From: Candidatus Zixiibacteriota bacterium
Lineage (GTDB): Bacteria > SM23-81
NCBI GenBank assembly: GCA_030628225.1
Contig: DAOVRJ010000061.1
Coordinates: forward strand, 1-11,028
DNA length: 11,028 bases
Direction of reading: 5' to 3'
Shown: positions 1-5,220 of the stretch, piece by piece
Numbering within the stretch: position 1 is the stretch's first letter
Layout of the letters: every line of letters begins with the position of its first letter
Notes under the pieces: generated by a model
Told to the model about the DNA's origin: nothing
Seen by the model: the letters and a program-made list of their open reading frames with translations, nothing else
Database searches by the model: none
Program-made: the position numbers and the translations under genes

Positions 1-118
1 CCTATATCTTAAGATCTTGTTCCAGAATGTTGGATTCTCAACATTAAGGCTTTATGGATTCCGCTTTATATCTTCTACAACCAAGTTTTTAACCAGGATC
101 CAGCATCCAGGATCGGTC
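1..118 (-). repeat. Long dispersed repeat, copy A (inverted relative to copy B)
   Basis: Bases 1-96 are the reverse complement of 7676-7771 with about 5 mismatches and no gaps by hand alignment. Both copies keep an internal palindrome (AATGTTG at 26-32 pairing with CAACATT at 39-45, 6-nt loop). Bases 97-118 continue with GATCC-rich tail units (CCAGCATCCAGGATCGG) that also occur near copy B at 7631-7650. The element lies just downstream of the 3' end of the lipoprotein gene and points in its direction of transcription. The left boundary is not visible because the window starts inside or at the edge of the repeat. Confidence 0.85.
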
Positions 119-193
119 TTTTTCACTAGCATCTCGTACTTTCCCCACAGCTGACACAACCCACAAAGTCTTGCCTGCTATAGCGCTTTAACC

Positions 194-721
194 TCACTGT
201 GGTGGGAATTTCTTCAGCATCTTCTCCACCGCTTCTTCCATTTTCTGCCCCACAGTTTCCGGATAGTGAATGGTCCCCACCGCCGTGCCGCGCCAGATAA
301 GTTCCTCGAGCTGTGGGTCGACGAGATCCAGGATCAAGGTCCCCTCTTTATATTTTTCCACCTCCGTATACGTGCCCCAGCGGTGCCCTCTGTATCCATA
401 GCGGTATCCATAATGGGTCACATCCACTCTATTCTGGGCTCCGATGTGAAAGGCGATCAGCAAATCCGGTTTGTCGCCGATGGCTTTCTGGTAGCCTTTA
501 AGCAGCAATTCTCTTTCCACCGTACTTTTAACCTGTCTTTCCACCAGCGAACGCCTATGTTGCTTCCTGGGCGGCAGGTTTGGCTTCTTCTTAATCCAGC
601 CGAATGTTTTATACTTGGCGAAATTGGCCTCTTGATCATAGTCGATGCTCACGCGCATGGATGAGCAGCCGATGAGTCCCATAGTCAGCGCGGCGATGAG
701 CAGCTTGCTCAGGGTCTTCAT
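194..721 (-). CDS. DUF4136 domain outer-membrane lipoprotein
   Basis: A 175-residue exported lipoprotein of unknown molecular function. Residues 1-18 form a lipoprotein signal peptide (basic Lys2/Lys6, hydrophobic core) ending in the lipobox L-I-G-C with Cys19 as the lipidated residue. Ser at +2 favours transport to the outer membrane under the usual Lol rule. The rest matches my memory of the DUF4136 family: an N-terminal Y-D..A-N-F-x-x-Y-K-T-F-x-W block (28-42), a central K-P-D-L-L-I-A-F-H strand (84-92), a Tyr/Gly-rich Y-G-Y-R-Y-G-Y-R loop (104-111), and the G-T-L-I-L-D-L-V-D block followed by L-I-W-R-G-T-A (127-147). The length is normal for the family. The start is supported by a near-perfect Shine-Dalgarno site. 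The gene is monocistronic and divergent from the Rrf2 regulator, with its own promoter. No partner or substrate can be inferred. Confidence 0.9.
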   Translation of the reverse strand: MKTLSKLLIAALTMGLIGCSSMRVSIDYDQEANFAKYKTFGWIKKKPNLPPRKQHRRSLVERQVKSTVERELLLKGYQKAIGDKPDLLIAFHIGAQNRVDVTHYGYRYGYRGHRWGTYTEVEKYKEGTLILDLVDPQLEELIWRGTAVGTIHYPETVGQKMEEAVEKMLKKFPPQ

Positions 722-724
722 GTT

Positions 725-733
725 TCACCTCCT
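725..733 (-). promoter_or_regulatory. Strong ribosome binding site of the DUF4136 lipoprotein gene
   Basis: On the minus strand this reads AGGAGGTGA, full complementarity to the 16S rRNA 3' end. The core GGAGG is six bases before the ATG at 719-721. It fixes the start and predicts efficient translation. Confidence 0.85.
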
Positions 734-768
734 ATCTGTAGGTGAATCTTATTGAGTCGTGCAGGCAG

Positions 769-797
769 ATGTTAAGACATCAGACCTCTGATGTCAA
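769..797 (-). promoter_or_regulatory. Sigma70-like promoter of the DUF4136 lipoprotein gene
   Basis: On the minus strand a consensus -35 TTGACA (792-797) is followed after exactly 17 bases by TAACAT (769-774), a moderate -10. Transcription would start around 760 and leave a short 5' UTR before the start codon at 721. The dyad at 776-795 occupies the spacer and part of the -35. Confidence 0.6.
776..795. promoter_or_regulatory. 20-bp perfect dyad, candidate operator
   Basis: The sequence GACATCAGA-CC-TCTGATGTC has perfect 9-bp arms with a 2-bp centre. It overlaps the -35 element and fills the spacer of the lipoprotein gene promoter, a typical position for a repressor site. It differs from the dyad at 917-942, so a different regulator is likely. 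The regulator is unknown. Confidence 0.6.
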
Positions 798-893
798 GAA
801 TATTTTACAAGAGGAGAAAATTGCCTGAAAAGGGCTATGTATCATATTTAAGCAATAGATGTGCCGAATCGTGGAAACTTTTGATATTTTTCC

Positions 894-922
894 TTGACAA
901 AAAGGTTAAATTATGGTATACT
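894..922 (+). promoter_or_regulatory. Consensus sigma70-type promoter of the rrf2-hcp unit
   Basis: TTGACA (894-899), a 17-base spacer, then TATACT (917-922) is close to the ideal housekeeping promoter. The -10 hexamer is the first part of the perfect inverted repeat at 917-942, so a bound repressor would block polymerase. The predicted start of transcription (about 929) leaves a leader of roughly 30 bases. Confidence 0.8.
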
Positions 923-942
923 GGTATTTGATTACCAGTATA
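917..942. promoter_or_regulatory. Perfect inverted repeat, probable Rrf2 operator
   Basis: TATACTGGTA (917-926), a 6-base centre and TACCAGTATA (933-942) form a perfect dyad with 10-bp arms. It overlaps the -10 and the likely transcription start, directly before the Rrf2 gene. Rrf2 dimers bind dyads of this size, and autorepression is common in the family, so the encoded regulator is the natural ligand. No identical copy was found elsewhere in the window. Confidence 0.75.
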
Positions 943-957
943 AAGAGGATATAAAAG

Positions 958-1389
958 ATGCCCAAGGTGATGAAGATAACCGAAGCTACTTCCCTTGGCC
1001 TGCACAGTATGGTTTTTCTAGCCTCAAGGCCGGAGAAAGTTGTTTCGATCAAAAAGATCGGCACCGTGTTGCGCGCCTCCCAGGCGCACCTGTCCAAAGT
1101 GCTTCAGCGATTAGCCAGAGCAGGACTGGTCAGGTCCAGTCGGGGACCCCGGGGGGGCTTTATGCTGGCCAGGCCAGGTGATCAAATAACTCTCCTGGAG
1201 GTATACGAGGCCATTGAGGGGCCGCTCGTGTCCAGAAAATGTCTGTTCGATACACCCATATGTACTGGTGAACAATGCATTTTCGGCGATCTGTTGGAGA
1301 CGACAAGCAATCGGTACAGGGTTTATCTGGAGGGAATGAAGCTGTCTAAGCTGACCGAGGTATATGTAAAGGAAGATGCTCATGCGTAG
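958..1389 (+). CDS. Rrf2 family Fe-S type transcriptional regulator
   Basis: A 143-residue cytoplasmic DNA-binding repressor of the Rrf2 family (relatives IscR, NsrR). The winged helix-turn-helix covers about residues 5-72, with the recognition helix in A-S-Q-A-H-L-S-K-V-L-Q-R-L and the wing in R-S-S-R-G-P-R-G-G-F. A cysteine cluster follows: Cys95, Cys102 and Cys107 (C-x6-C-x4-C), near but not equal to the C-x5-C-x5-C pattern of IscR/NsrR. It probably holds a [2Fe-2S] or [4Fe-4S] cluster that senses NO or redox state. The start is supported by AGAGGA at 944-949, eight bases upstream. It is first in a unit ending with hcp, and NsrR-type control of hcp is well known, so control of NO detoxification is likely. 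It overlaps the next gene by 8 bp. I did not assign nsrR because the signal is unproven. Confidence 0.92.
   Translation: MPKVMKITEATSLGLHSMVFLASRPEKVVSIKKIGTVLRASQAHLSKVLQRLARAGLVRSSRGPRGGFMLARPGDQITLLEVYEAIEGPLVSRKCLFDTPICTGEQCIFGDLLETTSNRYRVYLEGMKLSKLTEVYVKEDAHA
1368..1373 (+). promoter_or_regulatory. Ribosome binding site deciding the start of the ferredoxin-like gene
   Basis: AAAGGA lies only two bases before an ATG at 1376 but eight bases before the in-frame ATG at 1382. This spacing favours 1382, so the gene starts inside the 3' end of the Rrf2 gene and translation may be coupled. Confidence 0.55.
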
Positions 1390-2158
1390 ACAAATCATCA
1401 GGATCGACGAGGAAAAATGCGATGGTTGTGGGCTGTGCGTCCCCGCCTGCGCCGAGGGGGCCATCCAGATCATCGACGGCAAGGCCAAGCTGGTGAGCGA
1501 GGTGTACTGTGACGGTCTGGGGGCCTGTCTGGGCGAGTGTTCTCGTGGTGCCATCACCATCGAGGAACGGGAGGCGGAAGAGTTTGACCCGGAAGCCGTG
1601 CGAGGTCATTTGGAATCTCAGAAGCAATCGTGGCAGGAGACGAAGTCGACCGCCCACGCCAGTGCCATAGACTGCGGGTGTCCGGGGTCAGCATCCCAGG
1701 TGCTGCGCAAGAGAGAGACAGGGCCTGCCGAAGAGAGCTCTCCGGAATCAGGCGGAATTCCTTCGCAGTTAGGTCACTGGCCGGTACAGCTGTGTCTTGT
1801 CCCAGTACAGGCTCCGTGCTTTCAGGGTGCCGACCTGCTCATCGCCGCCGACTGCGTGCCCGTGGCCTATGCCGATTTTCACCGGCGCTTCCTGACCGGG
1901 CGGACCGTGTTGCTAGGTTGCCCGAAATTCGACGATCTCGAGGCATATCACCAGAAATTGACGGAGATATTCCGTCAGAACGATATCCGGTCTGTGGAAA
2001 TGGTGTACATGGAAGTGCCCTGCTGTTTCGGCCTGGTGCATCTGGTGCAGCTGGCCCTGCAGGACTCGGGGAAGGAGATACCCGTTACCATGACCAAGAT
2101 CGGCATCCGGGGCGATATATTAGATAGAAACCAGCCGGCTCCGGCAAAAGCTCCATGA
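1382..2158 (+). CDS. Ferredoxin-like 4Fe-4S protein with cysteine-rich C-terminal domain, hcp-associated
   Basis: A 258-residue cytoplasmic iron-sulfur protein (260 residues if the ATG at 1376 is used). The N-terminal ferredoxin domain has a classical C-x2-C-x2-C-x3-C motif (Cys13, 16, 19, 23). A second, atypical half-motif has only three cysteines, C-x5-C-x3-C (Cys43, 49, 53). A variable, low-conservation linker runs from about 65 to 130 and contains C-G-C (98, 100). The C-terminal domain begins at G-H-W-P-V-Q-L and carries further cysteines in A-A-D-C-V-P (158), L-L-G-C-P-K (180) and V-P-C-C-F-G (214-215). I recall this architecture as a conserved ferredoxin-like protein of anaerobes, often annotated only as 4Fe-4S binding protein and often near hcp; its reaction is not established. 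Its place between the regulator and hcp suggests electron supply or cluster handling for Hcp, which is inference. Its TGA overlaps the ATG of a 41-codon ORF. Confidence 0.88.
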   Translation: MRRQIIRIDEEKCDGCGLCVPACAEGAIQIIDGKAKLVSEVYCDGLGACLGECSRGAITIEEREAEEFDPEAVRGHLESQKQSWQETKSTAHASAIDCGCPGSASQVLRKRETGPAEESSPESGGIPSQLGHWPVQLCLVPVQAPCFQGADLLIAADCVPVAYADFHRRFLTGRTVLLGCPKFDDLEAYHQKLTEIFRQNDIRSVEMVYMEVPCCFGLVHLVQLALQDSGKEIPVTMTKIGIRGDILDRNQPAPAKAP

Positions 2159-2280
2159 GGAACAAAGGGACCAAAAACGCAGCCATTATCCTTTTCCAGG
2201 TAGAGCCATCGCGGCTCCAGAGACGGGATAGACTGGCTATACAACAAACTGTAATCAACATCGTTACGGAATTCACTTAA
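2155..2280 (+). CDS. Possible small protein, 41 residues, unknown
   Basis: An open frame starts at an ATG sharing bases with the TGA of the ferredoxin-like gene (ATGA overlap at 2155-2158) and ends in TAA at 2278-2280. It fills most of the otherwise empty gap before the cupin gene. The product begins MRNKGTKNAAIILFQ and ends VINIVTEFT. It has no cysteine and no clear signal peptide or membrane segment. No good Shine-Dalgarno precedes it, so expression would depend on translational coupling. I recognise no family. It could equally be a chance frame. Confidence 0.25.
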   Translation: MRNKGTKNAAIILFQVEPSRLQRRDRLAIQQTVINIVTEFT

Positions 2281-2310
2281 AGAATTTTATTAGATGATAT
2301 ACAGGGTCAC

Positions 2311-2316
2311 AAGGAG
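2311..2316 (+). promoter_or_regulatory. Ribosome binding site of the cupin gene
   Basis: AAGGAG lies six bases before the ATG at 2323. This rules out the overlapping out-of-frame ATG at 2294 as the start of a real gene. Confidence 0.8.
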
Positions 2317-2322
2317 AAAAGC

Positions 2323-2673
2323 ATGTCCAAATCCTGTTGTTCGGAAGCAGGCCAGATGCCAACAGGGGAGGCTATTAACATGGCCAGCCTGGTGGATTAC
2401 GCTTCGGGGTCAGTTGTCAGCAGAACGCTGGTCAAAAACGATGCCGGCACCATCACCTTGTTCGCCTTCGACATTGGGCAAGGTCTCAGCGAGCACTCCG
2501 CGCCCTTTGATGCCATCGTGTACATCCTCGAAGGCCAGGCCGAGTTGATCATCGGCGGCGAGACGGTGAAAACTACCACTGGTCAGTTGGTGATAATGCC
2601 CGCCGACGTGCCCCATGCCGTTAAGGCGCCGGGAAGATTCAAGATGCTGCTGACTATGTTAAGGGCGAAGTAA
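2323..2673 (+). CDS. Small single-domain cupin protein
   Basis: A 116-residue cytoplasmic cupin. The beta-barrel spans about 38-113 and shows both cupin motifs in degenerate form. Motif 1 (G-L-S-E-H-S-A-P-F-D-A, 54-64, through to I-L-E-G) keeps His58, but the second His is Ala60. Motif 2 (P-A-D-V-P-H-A-V, 93-100) keeps His98 but lacks the final Asn. Metal binding, if any, therefore uses a reduced ligand set. The N-terminus has a Cys-Cys pair (5-6). Small cupins with the S-E-H-x-A-P-F-D-A signature are, as I recall, frequent neighbours of hcp and 4Fe-4S genes in anaerobes, but their substrate is unknown. The gene lies 164 bp after the ferredoxin-like gene and 208 bp before hcp, in the same direction, presumably co-transcribed from the rrf2 promoter because I see no terminator between them. 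Confidence 0.88.
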   Translation: MSKSCCSEAGQMPTGEAINMASLVDYASGSVVSRTLVKNDAGTITLFAFDIGQGLSEHSAPFDAIVYILEGQAELIIGGETVKTTTGQLVIMPADVPHAVKAPGRFKMLLTMLRAK

Positions 2674-2715
2674 GATGCTGAAGATAAGAGACTTGAGACT
2701 CGGGACCCGGGAAAG

Positions 2716-2755
2716 AGCTCGAAGCTCGTTTGTCAAAGCTTGAGGCTCGACGAGA
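2716..2755. repeat. Short dispersed repeat with imperfect hairpin, copy 1
   Basis: AGCTCGAAGCTCGTT at 2716-2730 recurs exactly at 4708-4722. Here it is followed by AAGCTTGAGGCTCG, giving an imperfect hairpin. It lies in the cupin-hcp gap, where no gene is visible. Confidence 0.5.
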
Positions 2756-2808
2756 TCTCTCTTTTCTGACAGATATTCTGTGGGAGACATCTCCCGATGT
2801 CGATTTCC

Positions 2809-2850
2809 TTCCACCCCTAGTTCCCAAACTTCCACCCCTGGTTCCCAAAT
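2809..2850 (+). repeat. Two tandem 21-bp repeats upstream of hcp
   Basis: Bases 2809-2829 and 2830-2850 are adjacent direct repeats of 21 bp with two differences (A/G at position 11 and C/T at position 21). Each contains TTCCACCCCT and GTTCCCAAA. The second copy supplies the left arm of the hairpin at 2840-2864. Confidence 0.85.
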
Positions 2851-2864
2851 TCTGTTTGGGAACC
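2840..2864 (+). promoter_or_regulatory. Hairpin immediately upstream of the hcp ribosome binding site
   Basis: GGTTCCCAAA (2840-2849) pairs perfectly with TTTGGGAACC (2855-2864) around a 5-base loop, ending three bases before AAGGAG at 2868. There is no following T-tract, so it is not a standard terminator. It could stabilise a processed hcp mRNA end or tune translation. No regulator is known. Confidence 0.6.
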
Positions 2865-2867
2865 TTG

Positions 2868-2873
2868 AAGGAG
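2868..2873 (+). promoter_or_regulatory. Ribosome binding site deciding the hcp start
   Basis: AAGGAG lies eight bases before the ATG at 2882. The frame is open upstream to 2780, but those extra 34 residues are encoded by repeat DNA and do not resemble Hcp. Confidence 0.85.
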
Positions 2874-2881
2874 AACAACGC

Positions 2882-4531
2882 ATGAGCATGTTCTGTTACC
2901 AATGCGAGCAGACGGCCAAAGGGACCGGCTGTACCACACAGGGTGTCTGTGGCAAAGATCCGCAGACGGCAACCCTGCAGGATCTGTTGATATATGCCAC
3001 CAAAGGATTGTCCATGTACGCCCATAGGGCGCGGGAGTTTGGCGTCAAGGACCACGAGATCGACGTGTTCACCCTGGAGGCCCTGTTCACCACGGTGACC
3101 AATGTGAACTTCGATCCGCAGCGGCTGCAGGGGTTGCTCAGGAGAGTGGCTGAATTGCGCGACAGGGCTAAAAGCCTTTACGAAGAGACGTGTAGTAAGA
3201 ACGGGCAAGAGCCGGAAGATCTGGGCGGTCCTGCTTTATGGTCGCCAGCCAAGGATCTTGATGGCCTGATCCAGCAGGGCCGGGAGGTGGGCATCGCCGG
3301 GCGAAAGGAGCGTCTCGGCGAGGATATCACCGGCCTGCAGGAGCTGCTCACCTATGGGCTCAAGGGCATGGCTGCCTACGCCGATCACGCTCAGATCCTG
3401 GGTCATGAGGACGATGAGGTGTATGCCTTCTTCCACGAGGCTCTGGATTTTCTGACCAAAGAGGACCTCACCGTTGATGAACTGGTGGCCATGAACCTCA
3501 GCTGCGGTGAGGTGAACCTGAAGGTCATGGAGCTGTTGGATGCTGCCAATACCGGCGCCTACAGGGATCCGCTGCCCACCCCGGTGCGCATCGAGCCGGT
3601 CAAGGGCAAGGCCATCCTGATCTCCGGGCACGACCTGAAAGATCTGGAAGCGCTGCTCAAACAGACTGAAGGCAAGGGGATCAATGTCTATACCCATGGG
3701 GAGATGCTTCCCGCCCACGGCTATCCCGAACTGAAGAAGTACAAACACTTCGTGGGCAACTACGGCGGTGCCTGGCAGGACCAGCGCAAAGAGTTCGACC
3801 AATTTCCCGGGGCCATTTTGATGACCACCAACTGCATCCAGAAACCCAGGGAAACCTACAAGGGCCGGATATTCACCAGCGGGCTGGTGGCCTGGCCCGG
3901 CGTCGTGCACATCAAGAACCGGGACTTTACCCCGGTCATCGATGCCGCCCTGGCCGCCGAGGGTTTTACCCAGGACGGCCCGGATAAGACCATCATGGTC
4001 GGCTTCGGACACGCCGCTGTCCTGGGCGTGGCCGACAAGGTGGTCGACGCGGTCAAGCGCGGGGCCATCAAGCATTTTTTCCTCATCGGTGGCTGCGACG
4101 GGGCCAAGTCCGGCCGGAATTACTACACCGATCTGGCTCAGGCCGTTCCCCAGGATTGTCTCATCCTGACCCTGGGCTGCGGTAAGTACAGGTTCAACAA
4201 GCTGGACTTCGGGGACATCGAGGGCATCCCGCGGCTGTTGGACATCGGGCAGTGCAACGATGCCTACTCGGCCATCCAGATCGCCCTGGCCCTGGCCAAG
4301 GCCTTCGACACGGACGTGAACGGCCTGCCCCTCTCCCTGAACATCTCCTGGTATGAGCAGAAGGCCGTCTGCATTTTGCTGACCTTGCTGTATCTGGGCA
4401 TCAAGAACATCCGTCTGGGGCCAACCCTGCCTGCCTTCGTCACTCCGGCTGTGTTGCAGGTGCTGGTGGACAATTTCAACATCATGCCTATCACCACCGC
4501 CCAGGAGGATCTGAAGGCCATATTGGGGTAG
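2882..4531 (+). CDS. hcp: Hybrid cluster protein (hydroxylamine/nitric oxide reductase), class I
   Basis: A 549-residue cytoplasmic Hcp. The family reduces hydroxylamine to ammonia in vitro and acts in cells mainly as an NO reductase making N2O, and also in protein S-nitrosylation. The N-terminal cluster motif is C-x2-C-x8-C-x5-C (Cys5, 8, 17, 23), the class I [4Fe-4S] type of strict anaerobes rather than the longer-spaced class II motif. All ligands of the hybrid 4Fe-2S-2O cluster can be placed: His250, Glu274, Cys318, Cys405 (the persulfide position, in G-G-C-D-G-A), Cys433 (L-G-C-G-K-Y-R-F), Cys458 (G-Q-C-N-D-A) and Glu492, with Lys494 nearby (S-W-Y-E-Q-K). The length is typical of class I and no residue is missing. 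It is the last gene of the rrf2 unit and is followed by a terminator. The start is set by the AAGGAG site; MFCYQC at 2888 is a less likely alternative. No hcr reductase gene is adjacent, so the electron donor may be the ferredoxin-like protein upstream. Confidence 0.97.
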   Translation: MSMFCYQCEQTAKGTGCTTQGVCGKDPQTATLQDLLIYATKGLSMYAHRAREFGVKDHEIDVFTLEALFTTVTNVNFDPQRLQGLLRRVAELRDRAKSLYEETCSKNGQEPEDLGGPALWSPAKDLDGLIQQGREVGIAGRKERLGEDITGLQELLTYGLKGMAAYADHAQILGHEDDEVYAFFHEALDFLTKEDLTVDELVAMNLSCGEVNLKVMELLDAANTGAYRDPLPTPVRIEPVKGKAILISGHDLKDLEALLKQTEGKGINVYTHGEMLPAHGYPELKKYKHFVGNYGGAWQDQRKEFDQFPGAILMTTNCIQKPRETYKGRIFTSGLVAWPGVVHIKNRDFTPVIDAALAAEGFTQDGPDKTIMVGFGHAAVLGVADKVVDAVKRGAIKHFFLIGGCDGAKSGRNYYTDLAQAVPQDCLILTLGCGKYRFNKLDFGDIEGIPRLLDIGQCNDAYSAIQIALALAKAFDTDVNGLPLSLNISWYEQKAVCILLTLLYLGIKNIRLGPTLPAFVTPAVLQVLVDNFNIMPITTAQEDLKAILG

Positions 4532-4571
4532 AGGTGAGTGTGGGCCTTCGCCCGAATGTGAGAGATACGAT

Positions 4572-4607
4572 AAGGCGAGCCAGGATGTTTCTGGCTCGCC
4601 TTTGTTT
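4572..4607 (+). terminator. Rho-independent terminator after hcp
   Basis: AAGGCGAGCCAG (4572-4583) pairs perfectly with CTGGCTCGCCTT (4591-4602) over 12 bp with a 7-base loop, followed by TTTGTTT (4601-4607). It lies 40 bases after the hcp stop codon and closes the unit. Confidence 0.92.
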
Positions 4608-4705
4608 CATCGGTGGATTTGTACCCACTGGTTCCTTGCCCCGCAGAGGCTCCTGCCTCTGCGGAAGAAGGTGATGTTTTGAACAGGCCAGATGCCCGTT
4701 CTACC

Positions 4706-4765
4706 GAAGCTCGAAGCTCGTTAAGTGAAATTCACCAGAGGTTTTGTCTTTCAGCTTCGAGCTTC
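4706..4765. repeat. 13-bp perfect inverted repeat with shared dispersed 15-mer
   Basis: GAAGCTCGAAGCT (4706-4718) is matched by AGCTTCGAGCTTC (4753-4765) with 34 bases between. The left arm overlaps AGCTCGAAGCTCGTT (4708-4722), which is identical to 2716-2730 on the other side of hcp. Confidence 0.75.
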
Positions 4766-4841
4766 AGCATCAATATCCACCATACTCTTCACTAGCACCA
4801 TACGTCTCACCACGAATAGAGGGGGTAGCGAAAGACCGCGA

Positions 4842-4960
4842 GGCTGGCGGCCGGCCGAACGGGAGAGCGAGGACGGCATGCCCCGGGCTTGTCCCGGGGC
4901 ATAGCCAGCCGATGGCGCGCAGCGCCACGCGGGCTGAAGCGAGGGGGATACTTCCCCCTC
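4842..4960. repeat. Cluster of GC-rich hairpins
   Basis: Three perfect hairpins lie in a row. ATGCCCCGGG (4878-4887) pairs with CCCGGGGCAT (4893-4902) over loop CTTGT. TGGCGC (4913-4918) pairs with GCGCCA (4922-4927). GAGGGGGA (4941-4948) pairs with TCCCCCTC (4953-4960). GGCTGGC (4842-4848) and GCCAGCC (4904-4910) could enclose the first hairpin. It could be a REP/BIME-like cluster or a structured RNA; the sequence alone does not decide. Confidence 0.6.
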
Positions 4961-5015
4961 CTAATCCTTCCCCAGCGGCAGTCGGCATGATTTTACCACC
5001 CCACCCCAAAAGCAG

Positions 5016-5048
5016 ATTCTTCGACCTCTTCGAGGTCTCAGAATGACA
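5016..5048. repeat. REP-like imperfect hairpin ending in GAATGACA
   Basis: ATTCTTCGACCTC (5016-5028) and GAGGTCTCAGAAT (5032-5044) match as inverted arms at 11 of 13 positions around a 3-base loop, followed by GACA. The AATGACA end is the same as that of the 89-bp element at 7791-7879, so this may be a shortened or decayed relative. Confidence 0.55.
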
Positions 5049-5099
5049 GGAATGTTTATTTTTCCCGAGCCCCGGTCACCTCTAAACTTTCATTATTCC

Positions 5100-5128
5100 T
5101 TGACATTCAGCATAGCCAACGATATATT
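5100..5128 (+). promoter_or_regulatory. Sigma70-type promoter for the 5221-7606 gene pair
   Basis: TTGACA (5100-5105), a 17-base spacer and TATATT (5123-5128) match the housekeeping consensus in all but one base. The leader to the ATG at 5221 would be about 85 bases. Confidence 0.7.
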
Positions 5129-5220
5129 AAATTTTCGGTTGAGCACCCGGTTCAACCGCTCGGGGACGGACAGAGCCCTGGCGGAATGGTCAACCTTCTT
5201 TCAGCAAAGGGGGTAGGATC

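Larger units (their letters stand above)
4608..5099. other. Gene-free intergenic region with palindromic sequences
   Basis: I find no credible gene on either strand: frames here are short, lack ribosome binding sites and are Arg/Pro/Ser-rich translations of repeats. The region holds an inverted repeat (4706-4765), a run of GC-rich hairpins (4842-4960) and a REP-like hairpin (5016-5044). Confidence 0.7.

Noticed and set aside
870-900. FNR/HcpR-type site upstream of the rrf2 promoter
   Set aside because: TTGATATTTTTCC has only one half-site; the second half ATCAA is missing.
2840-2873. Terminator between cupin and hcp
   Set aside because: The hairpin has no T-tract and runs straight into the hcp ribosome binding site.
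2780-2881. N-terminal extension of hcp to an upstream ATG at 2780
   Set aside because: The extra residues come from the tandem repeats and hairpin, there is no ribosome binding site at 2780, and the family starts with M-F-C-Y-Q-C.
3236-4075. 279-codon open frame on the minus strand
   Set aside because: It lies entirely opposite hcp, whose catalytic motifs are intact on the plus strand.
4744-5046. Possible genes in the gap after hcp, on both strands
   Set aside because: The frames run through palindromic repeats, have no ribosome binding site and give repeat-derived Pro/Arg/Ser/Gly-rich products.
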